Source: Rhizobiaceae bacterium (lineage in GTDB: Bacteria > Pseudomonadota > Alphaproteobacteria > Rhizobiales > Rhizobiaceae). From it: DNA of 64,000 bases. The translations under genes were made by a program, and so were the position numbers. The notes below the pieces were generated by a model. The model did not search any database, was not told the origin of the DNA, and was given only the letters and a program-made list of their open reading frames with translations. The DNA lies in contig JAMLJC010000001.1 of assembly GCA_023953845.1 (NCBI GenBank), positions 2,356,001 through 2,420,000 of the forward strand. The letters run 5' to 3'. Of the stretch, positions 34,108 through 43,592 are shown one piece after another (positions within the stretch are counted from its first letter, which is position 1; each line of letters opens with the position of its first letter).

Positions 34108-34495
34108 TCTCCAGTTCCGTCAAACACCTTATCTCGGTGTCCACGAAACCGGCAGCAGGCCAAGTGCGCCTCGTCAAAGAAGAAGACAATCTTGGGCTTA
34201 TCGAGATCGCCCGCCTCAGGCAGTCGGCGGAACAACTCTGTAAGAAGCCAAAGCAGGAAGACTGCATAAGTCTTCGGCGATTCCATCAACCGATCGGCAT
34301 CCAGCAGATTGACCACGCCGCGACCATCGGGCGCGGTTCGCATGAAGTCGAGAATGTCGAACGGCGGTTCACCAAACAGCCGATCGCCGCCTTGTGCTTC
34401 GAGCGCGAGGATGCCGCGCTGGATCGCGGAAATTGAGCTCGCGGTGACGTTGCCGTAGCGGCGGCAAACGTCCTCGCGATCCTCAAGCATGTCGT

Positions 34496-34966
34496 TTAGC
34501 CGGTGAAATACCGACCGCGTGCGCAGCCGATTAAATCGGCGTAGTCGTGGAATTCGAAATGGTCGCGATGCCGACGGATGTAGTCGATGCGGTCGCGGTC
34601 GGAAAAGCAGTTGGTCCAGACCTCTTGCGCATCCTCGGTTTCGATTTCGCTGAAGTGGTCGTCACTGATGACCGGGTAGTCCTGCAGGTCGTGCTGGATG
34701 TCGTCGGCAACGGCCAATGCCTTTTCGTCGGACTCATGGATCGCGATCCATTCGATCCAGCCAACCGCCCAATGTGACTCACGGATGACCAGGACGGTTT
34801 CGCTTTCCCCGCCCAACGCGCGCAGCATGCAGGCGAAGTTTGACCGTTCTAATGCGTCGCTGTCGCGAGACTGACCAACGCCGGAGCTGAAGTAGTCCGG
34901 CCATTCGGCGCCGAAATAGCAGTTGGGGCGAGTCCAGCGCTTTAGGTAAGAGGGTGTGAAAGTCAT
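34496..34966 (-). CDS. Phage-type hypothetical protein
   Basis: This 156-residue acidic protein has a CYFGAEWPDYFSSGVGQSRD motif near residue 14, ESHWAVGWIEWIAIH near residue 60 and a C-terminal FHDYADLIGCARG segment. I associate this pattern with conserved phage and plasmid proteins of unknown role. ATG 34966 follows an AGGA. It stops five bases before the truncated HerA frame begins. Confidence 0.65.
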   Translation of the reverse strand: MTFTPSYLKRWTRPNCYFGAEWPDYFSSGVGQSRDSDALERSNFACMLRALGGESETVLVIRESHWAVGWIEWIAIHESDEKALAVADDIQHDLQDYPVISDDHFSEIETEDAQEVWTNCFSDRDRIDYIRRHRDHFEFHDYADLIGCARGRYFTG

Positions 34967-35066
34967 GGCACAGATCCTGCGGCAGAGTCCGGCCGTGGCG
35001 CTCAACGGCGCGCATGCAGCCAGGACGTGAGTTGAAATTCGCGGTGAGAGTTACGCCGATCGGAAG

Positions 35067-35186
35067 CTATCTAAGCTCGAGCCAGGCGCGTTTGGACGCG
35101 CGGATGGCACGGCGGTTGTCGCGGCGGATGCGCTCGCGAATGATTGCGGATTCGTGGCGGGGAATGGTATGGGCTTTGGTAGCCAT
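35067..35186 (-). CDS. Small Arg-rich basic protein
   Basis: This 39-residue frame starts MATKAHTIPRHESAII and has a helical, arginine-rich body (RERIRRDNRRAIRASKRAW). CAGGAG lies seven bases before the ATG, which supports it as a real gene. It is likely a small phage nucleic-acid-binding or regulatory protein; no family is recognised. Confidence 0.5.
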   Translation of the reverse strand: MATKAHTIPRHESAIIRERIRRDNRRAIRASKRAWLELR

Positions 35187-36061
35187 GATCGAACTCCTGT
35201 AAGTTCGGTTTCGGTGAGGCCCGGTTTGAAGTTGGCGCTTCTTCCGGGCCGACTCTTTTATAGCCCATGTTGCGTTTCCGTGCAACATCTTTCTTGGCGT
35301 AAGCTGTTGATTTTGTTGATTTTGTCGAGAATCCGCCACTCAACAAATCCAACAACGGGTAACGTAGGCGCTCGCGCTTGACGGCTTGCAAGCTGCAGCG
35401 AGCGCAGGCGCATGGCACCAAGTCGTGCACGCGGCATGTTTGGCGCGCCAGCTCGCTTTTTAGCTGGGTGACGGCTCACACGCCGCGGCGAATGCCGACG
35501 CTGCGGCGAGCAAGCCGCGAGCTTGCGGGTTACACACGCCGAGCTTGACGACCGAGGAATAAAAGCCTATGTCTGTGAGAGCTGCAGCGGACACCTTATG
35601 CGCAGCAACTGCAGGCCGGCTCTTTGCCCGCCACCTCGAGCGCCAGGCGCTCGCCTTCCGGAAAGCTGATTAGGGACCGTATAACGCCGGGAGGGGCCGC
35701 GGAGCGCCCGCCCACGATGTATCTCGCAAGTTTTATTTTTTGAGAGGGGTTCCTCCCCACGCGCGTGTTATTCTCAAGGAGATCAACGTCAGGATGACAA
35801 TCTAGCATCGCGGAGGGGTCCGAAACTCGCGCGTCCAGCGCTGCAATTGGGTTCCGGTACTCTCGGCCGACGGCGTTCTGGAAAAATTATCGAGGAAGAT
35901 CGCGCCGCACCGCATTGTGATGCTCGCCAGCGGTCAGCGGCATGCCGGGGCCTGCTCTCCTGAAATAAACAACCACTTCTGCGTCGGCCAAGAAATTGGG
36001 CACGAGCGAATGGCGACAATGGGGTGGAGCCGGCGCCCGGAGGCGCCGGCCAATTTCAGAA
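35187..36061. other. Long stretch with no supported gene
   Basis: No ORF here has a ribosome site and plausible composition. The best candidate, a 70-codon minus frame at 35596-35808, lacks a Shine-Dalgarno sequence. Base composition shifts toward AT around 35240-35340 and 35700-35770. The stretch is probably the eroded edge of the phage segment. Confidence 0.4.
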
Positions 36062-36547
36062 TCAGCCTTCAGGCGGAAGGATGACCTGGTCAATGACGTG
36101 AATGACGCCGTTGCTTGCGGCTACGTCGGTTGCGGTGACGTTGGCCTGGTTGACCTTCACGGCGTCGCCCTCGACCACCACGTCGATCATCTTGCCGTTC
36201 ACAGTCTTGGCCTCGTCGAGACCGACGACATCGGCGGCCAGGATCTTTCCGGGCACGACGTGGTAGGTGAGAATATCAACGAGCTGCTGCTTGTTTTCGG
36301 GTTTGAGCAACGTTTCGACGGTTCCGGCCGGCAGCTTGGCAAAGGCTGCGTCGGTCGGCGCGAAAACGGTGAATGGCCCTTCTCCCTTCAGCGTGGATAC
36401 AAGGTCTGCCGCCTCCAGCGCGGCGGCCAATGTGGTGAACTCGCCGGCGCCGACTGCAGTGTCGACAATGTCCTTGCCATTCGCCCATGCCGGAAAGGCG
36501 GCGGCGATTGTTATCATGGCGGCAGCCAGTGCGTGTTTGACCTTCAT
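36062..36547 (-). CDS. Fasciclin-domain secreted protein
   Basis: This 161-residue protein has a signal peptide (MKVKHALAAAMITIAAAFPAWA) and one fasciclin domain with the landmark FTVFAPTDAAFAKLPAGTVE near residue 60, then LTYHVVPGKI and GVIHVIDQVILP at the end. Secreted single-domain fasciclins are thought to mediate surface adhesion. ATG 36547 is chosen because GGAG lies seven bases upstream. It is divergent from the XRE-cupin regulator. Confidence 0.93.
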   Translation of the reverse strand: MKVKHALAAAMITIAAAFPAWANGKDIVDTAVGAGEFTTLAAALEAADLVSTLKGEGPFTVFAPTDAAFAKLPAGTVETLLKPENKQQLVDILTYHVVPGKILAADVVGLDEAKTVNGKMIDVVVEGDAVKVNQANVTATDVAASNGVIHVIDQVILPPEG

Positions 36548-36703
36548 TTCGATCTCCATCAGTTGAAAAATCCGTCGTTTTGGGCGGATGCATTTTCATA
36601 TGAAGCAAACCGATTTTCTTACGAATAACATTTTCGTTACATGAAAGACTTATGTCTTGACAGGAAAATACCGCACTCCGTATTGTCCTCCGGTGAAAAC
36701 CGG

Positions 36704-37291
36704 ATGCAAAACGTGCTGTCAGAGACGCTGACGACGGAGCTGGAGCGATACCGTATAGGGCCGCGCATAAGAGCGTTGCGGCTGAAGAAGAAGCTCGGGC
36801 TGGTCCAACTGGGCGAACATACAGGGCTGTCGTCGGCCATGCTGTCCAAGATCGAGCGCGGGCAATTGTTTCCGACATTGCCGACCCTGGTCCGGATTGC
36901 GCTGGTCTTCGGAGTCGACCTGGATCACTTCTTCAGCAACGAAGGCTCCAGAATCGCAGTGACGCGCAATAGCGAGCGCGTACGCCTGCCAATACCGGCG
37001 GACGCCTCTCCCTGTGCATATGTGTTCGAGAGCCTGAACTATGCGTTGGCGGATCGCCGCATCGAAGCCTTCATGGCGGTGTTTCCGACAGATGGACCGG
37101 CGTCGCAGCCGCACCAGCATGGAACGGAGGAGTTCCTATACGTGATCGAAGGCACATTGGCCGTAACGGTGGACGAGGGCGAGGTAATCCTCGAAAAAGG
37201 CGATGCCATTTCTTTCGATTCGAGCCTCCTGCACAGTTATAGGCGCGAGGGTTTGGGCCCGTGCACTGCGCTCGTAGCAACGATTGTCTGA
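36704..37291 (+). CDS. XRE-cupin transcriptional regulator
   Basis: This 195-residue regulator has an N-terminal XRE helix-turn-helix (residues about 18-72: IRALRLKKKLGLVQLGEHTG ... MLSKIERGQLFPTLPTL) and a C-terminal cupin barrel with QPHQHGTEEFLYVIEG and GDAISFDSSLLHSY. Such regulators bind a small molecule in the cupin. The start is uncertain: ATG 36704 fits the domain limits, but an upstream ATG at 36641 is possible. The fasciclin gene on the other side of the short intergenic region may be its target. Confidence 0.88.
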   Translation: MQNVLSETLTTELERYRIGPRIRALRLKKKLGLVQLGEHTGLSSAMLSKIERGQLFPTLPTLVRIALVFGVDLDHFFSNEGSRIAVTRNSERVRLPIPADASPCAYVFESLNYALADRRIEAFMAVFPTDGPASQPHQHGTEEFLYVIEGTLAVTVDEGEVILEKGDAISFDSSLLHSYRREGLGPCTALVATIV

Positions 37292-37418
37292 AAGTCCGAA
37301 CTGTAGGCACTCAGCCGGCTATTCGGTGCACGCCGCCGTTTTCTGCCGCATTGCGCGGACGATGCGCGAGCAACGCGACCGTTTCTGGCGCAGGAACGTG
37401 GGAAGGGGCGTGGGACGG

Positions 37419-37916
37419 GTGAAGCATCGGCGAATAGCGGCGGCAGGAATGCTTGCGGGGTTGTTCAGCCTTCTACCCTTGCCACAGGAGGCGTTCGCCG
37501 ATGAATGGTCTTTCCAGCAGCAAGGCGGCGCCTTCGGAGATCCTGTCTCGTTGGCGCTCGTTATGTCGGACGACATGCAGTACGCATTCATGCTTCGCTG
37601 CCAAGGCCGATCAGAACCTATGTATGTTATGCTCGGCGTGCCGGAAGTTTATCGAACTCCAATCACGAACGCCGAACTGCTGATCAGAGTGGACGACGGC
37701 GAAGCGTTTGCGCGGCATGCCATTGTCGACGGCGCACCTATCCAGATGCGGTTTACCGCGCCCCTCGCGTCGCTGCTTTTCGTGGAACTCGCAAACGTGC
37801 AACGACGAATCGCAGTGGCGGTTCGCATCGGTAGCCAGATTGTCCACGAACGGGATTACCCCGTGGCGAACTTCGCGGAGACATACAGTCGCCTGAAAGA
37901 AGCATGTTGGTTCTGA
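37419..37916 (+). CDS. Exported hypothetical protein
   Basis: This protein of about 165 residues has a signal peptide starting at GTG 37419 (KHRRIAAAGMLAGLFSLLPL ending EAFADEW), supported by AAGGGG upstream; ATG 37362 is an alternative start with a longer N-terminus. The mature part is beta-rich (DPVSLALVMSDDMQYAFML, MYVMLGVPEVY, RDYPVANFAETYSRL) with two cysteines. I do not recognise the family; a periplasmic location is likely. Confidence 0.6.
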   Translation: MKHRRIAAAGMLAGLFSLLPLPQEAFADEWSFQQQGGAFGDPVSLALVMSDDMQYAFMLRCQGRSEPMYVMLGVPEVYRTPITNAELLIRVDDGEAFARHAIVDGAPIQMRFTAPLASLLFVELANVQRRIAVAVRIGSQIVHERDYPVANFAETYSRLKEACWF

Positions 37917-38167
37917 TCCCATTGCGGTTCGCGGATCAGTCTGCACGGAGGAGAGTGCCCACCGCGCCGACAGCCATCAGGCTGCTGTCGACGTTGCCCG
38001 CGGCAGGGAGCGCATCAGCCAAGCCTTCTCCTATGCCGGAGGGGCAAATCATCATCTCCTCAAATTCACCCCCTCCAACTCAAAAATCGCGTAAGGCCCG
38101 CGGGCGAGCGACCCCAAGGGAGCGCCCGCAGGGCCCTAGGGGGTAAGGGGGAGAGAGGGGGCAGGTA

Positions 38168-38271
38168 GTTGGAAGGGTTAGAGGGGTAGTTGGAAGGTGT
38201 TTTGGGGGTGGTTGGAAGCCAGTTGGAAGCCAGTTGGAAGGCTGTTTTTTGGGTTGGAAGGCGGTTGGAAG
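38168..38271. repeat. Iteron-like array of GTTGGAAG
   Basis: The octamer GTTGGAAG occurs seven times on the plus strand, starting at 38168, 38189, 38211, 38222, 38233, 38253 and 38264. The spacings are 21, 22, 11, 11, 20 and 11 bases, so all copies lie on nearly the same face of the helix. The repeats fall in all three reading frames of the minus-strand ORF that crosses them, so they are conserved as DNA, not as protein. They lie 24 bases past the end of the primase-helicase gene. Confidence 0.75.
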
Positions 38272-39907
38272 GTCATTTTGACCACCGAGAACGCTCATGG
38301 CCCTGCCCGAACGATCTTGCTCCGCGGCTTGGACGGGGACCCCACCTCGACCGATTTTATTGAACCCTTGGCAAACAGCCGGCCCATCGCGGCTTCGAGG
38401 GCCGCTTTCGGGACGCCCTGACAGCGCGGATCTTTGGCAAACACAGCCGGCGCGTAAGTCACCGCCCTCTTCACGCTGGGCGCCCGTCCCTCGGCCGTGT
38501 GGGCGTCGAGCAATTGCAGAAATAATTCCTCGATTTTCTGCTCCATGACCGTCGACGCACCGGGCGACTGGTCGTCCTCCACGAACACACCCTCCCGCCA
38601 GCGCACGCGGATCTTGAACCCTCGCCGGGAGTAGTTGGCCTTCATGCCCTCGATAACACGAATGTCTTCGTCTGGCGTATCGCTGGCATCGTCACGGGTG
38701 ACGTAAAGCCGGCTCCGAACCGAGTTGTTCCACGCGGTCGACCCGGAGGTTCCACTGCCGCTGTTCATCCCCGACAGCGACGGGTGCGCTGCAATTATGA
38801 TAGTAGTGCGGTGGTCGATCGCGAGCCCCCGCAACATGCCGACGAACTGTCGAACCTGCGCCCTATCAATTTCGTCGCCGCCATAGATATCGGCTAGCGT
38901 GTCAAGGATGACCAGGGCCGGACGCCATTCCCGAATCCAAGCCGCCAGTTCACGAAATAGCGGGGTGGGTTTCAACGTTCGAGTCGCCCTATCCGGCACC
39001 GCCAAGAGCGCGTCCTTGCCGGCCAAGGGTAGGACAGTGAGACCCGCCATGTCGCTGACCTCACAACCCTCGTGCCGGCCGATGGCCTCAAGGCGGCGCC
39101 ACGTCTCGTCGAATTCGTCTTCTGCGGTGAAGAGGAGACAGCGACCCTGCCGCGGGTCCAGGCCGAACCACGGCGTTCCCCTGACCGTGGAGGCCGCCAA
39201 CTGTGCAAGTATAAGAGATTTGCCCACCGCCCCATCGCCGTAGACAGATGTGACGTTGAAGGCCGGCATCACTCCGGGCAAATGCCATTCTCGCGGCGGA
39301 GCGGATTGGCCCCCCAGTGTCGTGACGTCCACCATTGAGCGAAGCGCGGCTTGAGCTGCCGTTGCCGCCAAGGGTCCATTGTCGTTCGCAGGCGCATCAT
39401 CCCCATCCGACGGCCGCTTGTCGTCTATACCGTCTACAACCTCAAAATAACCGCTCATGTCTTCGCCGGGGTCGGTCCATCCGCAAGCGTAAGCCTCGCT
39501 GAAGATCGTGCCGGCGCCGATGCTGTGGATACCGGTTATGCCTTCCCATTCTGCAAGCGTACGTTCCGGGTCGTATTTCGGATGTTTCGAGGACCACTCG
39601 TCTATAATTGCAAACCCTTCGGCCTTTTGCTCTCCCACGGCGTTCCAAAGCGCCAACATAAACTTCTCCTTCCAGCTACTCCAATCCCGATCTTCGTTCG
39701 GAATAACTTCGAACGCGCTTCTCAGGCGGCGTAGGTCTGCCGTCTTCTTTGGGTTGCCTTTGTGCTCGGCGGTAGAGGGGGCGGACGCCTTCGACACACA
39801 CTTCCAGGTCGCCGGCACGATCGATTCAAAATGCGCGATCAGCGCCCACCCCATCTCCGGCGTTAGTGTCGGAAGGTTGGCCTGCTGCCGGTTTTTCGGA
39901 CACGAGG

Positions 39908-40768
39908 TTAAGCTAACATAGCTTTCTCCTCGAACTCGACAGGACTCAGGTAGCCCAGTGTCGAGTGCCTCCGTCGGGGGTTGTAGAAGCGCTCGATGTA
40001 ATCGAACACATCTGCCCTTGCGTCGTCCCTTTTCCTGTAGACCTTGCGGGCTGTCCGCTCGGTTTTCAGCGACGAGAAGAAGCTCTCCATCGCGGCATTG
40101 TCCCAGACGTTGCCCGACCGGCTCATCGAACAGGTGATGCCATGGTCGGCCATCAGGCGCTGGAACTGCTCGCTTGTATATTGCGATCCCTGGTCCGAGT
40201 GATGGAGCAGGCTGTCGGGTTTGCCTCGGCGCCAGATCGCCATGATGAGGGCGTCGGTCACGAGCTGGGCCGTCATCTCTGCCTTCATCGCCCAACCCAC
40301 GACACGGCGGGAGAACAGGTCGACGACGGCGGCAACGTAGAGCCATCCCTCGGCGGTCCAGATGTAGGTGAAGTCGGCGATCCACTTCTGGTTCGGCGCC
40401 GATGCCTCGAATGCGCGGTCAAGCAGGTTGTCCGACACGGAGGCTCGCTCGCCCGTATCCTTCGGCAATCCACGGCGTCGGGGCCGAGCACGCAGCCCGT
40501 TCTCCCGCATGAGCCTTTCGACACGATGAAGGCCGCAGGAGAAGCCTTCGGCCAGCACGTCATGCCAGACACGACGGGCGCCATAGGTTCGGTCGCTGCT
40601 CTTGAAGCTGCGGTCGATCCGGGGAATGAGCACCTCGTCGCGCCGCGACCGGGCGCTGGGGCTGCGGTTGAGCCAGGCATGGAAGCCCGAGCGGGAGACG
40701 TCCAGCGCACTGCACAGCCATGCCACCGGCCAGATCGAACGGTGCTTCGCGATGAAGGCGAATCTCAT
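39908..40768 (-). CDS. IS3-family OrfB transposase (element B copy 3)
   Basis: This frame is the same as OrfB of copies 1 and 2, with the DDE residues present and the A6G site at 40798-40804. Confidence 0.95.
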   Translation of the reverse strand: MRFAFIAKHRSIWPVAWLCSALDVSRSGFHAWLNRSPSARSRRDEVLIPRIDRSFKSSDRTYGARRVWHDVLAEGFSCGLHRVERLMRENGLRARPRRRGLPKDTGERASVSDNLLDRAFEASAPNQKWIADFTYIWTAEGWLYVAAVVDLFSRRVVGWAMKAEMTAQLVTDALIMAIWRRGKPDSLLHHSDQGSQYTSEQFQRLMADHGITCSMSRSGNVWDNAAMESFFSSLKTERTARKVYRKRDDARADVFDYIERFYNPRRRHSTLGYLSPVEFEEKAMLA

Positions 40769-41061
40769 ATCGCTTCCCTCGCGAAGTAGGCTGCGGCCTT
40801 TTTTAGGATGTCGCGTTCCGCCTTCAGCTTCGCCACTTCCTTGCGCAGCCGGTCGATCTCCTGCTGCTCTGGCTTCATCTGACCATGGCCGGGAAACGCA
40901 TGCTGTCGATCGGCAGCGAACTCCCTGACCCACTTGCGCAGCACGTTCTCGTGGAGATCCAGATCACGGGCAGCCTGCGCAACAGCAACGCCTCGATCCT
41001 TCACCAACCTCACCGCCTCAAGTTTGAACTCGCGGCTGAACTTCCTTCTCTGCATTCCCAC
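40765..41061 (-). CDS. IS3-family OrfA (element B copy 3)
   Basis: This 98-residue protein is identical to the other two OrfA copies. Confidence 0.95.
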   Translation of the reverse strand: MGMQRRKFSREFKLEAVRLVKDRGVAVAQAARDLDLHENVLRKWVREFAADRQHAFPGHGQMKPEQQEIDRLRKEVAKLKAERDILKKAAAYFAREAI

Positions 41062-41647
41062 TCTCCAGTTCCGTCAAACACCTTATCTCGGTGTCCACGA
41101 AACCGGCAGCAGGCCAGGTCGGCCGCGGAAACATTGAGTGGGTCGCCGCCTTCCCACGCGTAGGGTTTGTTCGTATCCGGGTGGATTGCGAAGGCGACGA
41201 ACTGATTCCCTTTTCCCAGGATCTCGATCTGATGCGTGTTTCCGTCCGGCGACTCGTATTTCGCCGAGCTAATTTTGGGAAAGGGAGCGTCGCAGCGGTA
41301 GGGGAGCAATACACGCGGCGGCCGACCTGTGCGGCGGCAGGTGACGCCGAGTGCCGCGTCGCACCAGTCAAGCAGGTCGCCGAGAACCGACTCGTCGGAG
41401 ATGTCGAGATCGATGCCGGGAGTAAGGTCACAACGAATCCCGACCCCGTGCCCGCCGCGGCCGGTTGACTTCCAGTCCTCGACCGTGTGCTCGTCTATCT
41501 CAATCTTAGTCCAATTGATCAGATCGGGCCGTTTGGTGCCCGGCTTAATGGGCACCACCGAATAGCCGTTCCTGACGAGCGCCGCCGCTGCAGTGGCGAT
41601 AGTGTGCGTCGAAGGCCGCGCCTTGCGGATGCTGACGACATTGTCTG

Positions 41648-41761
41648 TCATAGCCCGCCCTCCGAAACCTGCCTGACTCCCGTCGCATCGTAGTATTCGA
41701 CGAGGGCTTCGCGCGGGCGGTACTTCCACGCTTCCTCAAGCCAGAAGCGTAGCCTGGTCGA
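41648..41761 (-). pseudogene. 3' remnant of a small phage gene
   Basis: About 37 codons (RFWLEEAWKYRPREALVEYY...) end in TGA overlapping the primase ATG, the tight coupling of a phage operon. The frame is closed upstream by TGA at 41762-41764 and has no start codon, so the 5' part was lost where the integrase segment was joined. Confidence 0.4.
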
Positions 41762-41912
41762 TCAGGCGCAAAAAGCGATCGAACAGGGCCTGCCTGCCGG
41801 CATCCCGTCTGATGCTATCGCCCAGCTCGCCGCACAGCATGAGGCGAATCTGCTTCGATCGGATGAAAGGCTGAGGCGCAAGGGCGCTGGCCTGGATCTC
41901 GCTGCCGGAAAG

Positions 41913-43299
41913 ATGCGGCCTGATGGTCAAGGCATGTCTCAGGACGATATCGGCCTTTATCGTGAGGCCATATCTTACTTGGACAAGCTTTCGCGCGACC
42001 AGGCAGCCACCATGCGAGGTGGCGAAGCTTTGCAGTTGAGCGTCGACAAGGCCCTTGCCGACCAAGGGATAGTCCTGTCTCCGGACGATCCCGCGTGGCG
42101 GGATTTGGAGCTTGCGTTCATCCGAGCCCAACAGTGCGCCTTGAAGGGTATTAGCGCGCGGCTTGCCGGCGAGGACATCGCAACCCCAGAACTGCCGGTC
42201 GCTGGCAGACGGCACACGCTGTCGGAAGCCATGAAGCGATGGGCGGAAGGTGGCGGTCCAAGTGCCCGGCGACCTCGCGAGATTTCTATCGCCGAAGCGC
42301 AGAGGGCCGTTCAGCGCTTCATCGAGATGTTCGGCGACTTGGATGTGAGCACGATCACGAAGGCGCACGCACGCCAATATCGCGATGCCATCGCCAAGGT
42401 GCCGAAGCGCCTGCCGCACAAGCTGGCAAAGCTTCCGCTTCCAGAACTGCTCAAGCGGGACCTCTCTGCATACGAGCCTCGCAACGCTCAAACCGTGAAC
42501 AAGAACCTCAATCTGATTTCCGGCATCTTCACGAGTGCGGAAAAGGACGGCCGTTTTGAGCATCTGCCTCAGTGGTCCAATCCGTTCCGGGTAGGATTCG
42601 ACATCTCGACGATGGATCGGGAGTCCTACGAACCCTTCACGGTCGAGGAACTGAACCGGCTTTTTGCCTCTCCTGTGTACGCAGAAGGCAAACGGCCTGC
42701 TGGCGGGCGTGGGGAGGCGGCGCTGCTGGCGCTTTACACCGGCGCGCGGCGCACCGAAATCGCTCAGCCGAAAGTTGGCGACGTGCGTCAGGGTGACGGC
42801 ATCTGGTTCATCGACTTCAATGACGCTGGCGAGGGCCAAAATCTGAAAGAACCTGTCATCGGCGCGTTTTGTGCCGATCCACGGGCAACTGCTAGGCTTG
42901 GGATTCCTCCACTATGTCGGTGAGCGTGCGGGGCGCGTTGGCGAAGGCGATGCATTATGGCCCTATTTCGAGCCGCCGGTCATGTCCAAGGCCAAAGCCT
43001 GGACGAAGTGGTTTGGGAGGTATCTCGGCCTTCACGTCGTCGATCGCCAATCCAAGACCTTCCACTCGTTTCGGCACACCTTTAAGCGTGCTTGCCGTGA
43101 AGCCGGGATCAGCGAAGAGATCCACCATGCATTCACCGGTCATGTCGGCGGCGGCGTTGGGCGCAGCTACGGCCGCGTCCGCCGCTCGGACGGGATCATG
43201 GATCGCGGCGTATCGCTGGAGCGGCTGAAAGCTGAACTGGATCGATTGAGCTATCCTAATCTCAAGCTCCCGCAGCCGAACCCACGCCGGATGTCATGA
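41913..43299 (+). pseudogene. Tyrosine recombinase (phage integrase), frameshifted
   Basis: The first frame (41913-42848) carries the SAM-like core-binding domain and the first catalytic Arg (YTGARRTEI). The rest lies in the +1 frame to 43299 and carries the His-x-x-Arg box HSFRHTFKRAC and the final Tyr region GRSYGRVRRSDG. Removing one A from the AAA at 42846-42848 restores NLKNLSSARFVPIHG, so a single-base insertion broke the gene (or the assembly). The N-terminal arm-binding domain is also missing, as the frame upstream has no start. It should have integrated the element at a tRNA-type site. Confidence 0.85.
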
Positions 43300-43592
43300 C
43301 GATATCTTGACTATCGGTCGTCTGCCCGCTTGCCTCAATCAACGTGCCAGGCAGCTTGAAGCTTGCAGAAGGGATACTCGTGGCAAAAGCGCTCATTCGC
43401 CATATGGATGCTTTGCGCAAGATCCAATAGCCGGAACGGGAGCCGACACCAGACGATCGGGATTCGAGAAATGGCGGTAAGCCCATTCAGCTTCCGACCT
43501 TATTGCGGTCGTTCGGAGCTAACTCACGGCTTTCCGAAAGCTGCCATCCGGCGTAACGGAACCCGCGACACGGAAAATCGAGTGAAACACAG

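Larger units (their letters stand above)
32924..34162 (-). mobile_element. IS3-family insertion sequence, element B copy 2
   Basis: This copy of the 1239-bp element matches copy 1, with AGT duplicated at 32921-32923 and 34163-34165. It interrupts the HerA-like gene remnant. Confidence 0.97.
32253..34490 (-). pseudogene. HerA-like (DUF853) ATPase remnant, split by IS element B
   Basis: The two pieces (34490-34166 and 32923-32253) rejoin in frame across the IS when one AGT duplication is removed, restoring FFFDEAHLLFNDAPKPLL with its Walker B DEAH box. The 331-residue remnant covers the middle and C-terminal part of a HerA-like helicase-translocase (SSISAIQRGILALEAQGG, IRSKGVGVYFVTQ-like motif, then a Pro-rich linker and a C-terminal hydrophobic tail). 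The N-terminal Walker A half is absent: at 34490 the frame abuts an unrelated phage gene. The gene was therefore truncated before the IS landed. Complete relatives have about 500 residues. Confidence 0.75.
39878..41116 (-). mobile_element. IS3-family insertion sequence, element B copy 3
   Basis: This is the third copy of the 1239-bp element, with GGT duplicated at 39875-39877 and 41117-41119. It interrupts the prim-pol/helicase gene. Confidence 0.97.
38295..41651 (-). pseudogene. Prim-pol/RepA-type helicase replication gene, split by IS element B
   Basis: The gene reads from ATG 41651 to 41120 and resumes from 39877 to 38295 when the IS and one GGT duplication are removed, giving 704 residues in one frame (SAADL/PTLTPE at the joint). 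The N-terminal 150 residues form a bifunctional primase/polymerase domain (YSVVPIKPGTKRP and the DxD-type IDLDI). The C-terminal half is a RepA/KaiC-like hexameric helicase with Walker A GDGAVGKS and Walker B LVILDTLADI. Together they would prime and unwind DNA at a phage or plasmid origin. The break currently separates primase from helicase. Confidence 0.85.

Noticed and set aside
35596..35808. A 70-codon minus-strand ORF with plausible composition.
   Set aside because: There is no ribosome site and no recognised pattern.
38168..38271. A CRISPR array.
   Set aside because: The repeats are only 8 bases with 3-14-base gaps; there are no spacers of the right size and no cas genes in the window.
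38080..38298. A minus-strand 72-codon ORF coupled by ATGA to the helicase stop, rich in LPT and FQP.
   Set aside because: Its repeats come from the GTTGGAAG array, whose copies fall in all three frames, so a DNA role fits better. It could still be translated.
18232..43299. A complete, inducible prophage.
   Set aside because: Terminase, portal, capsid, baseplate and repressor genes are missing, and the tape measure, integrase and replication genes are broken.
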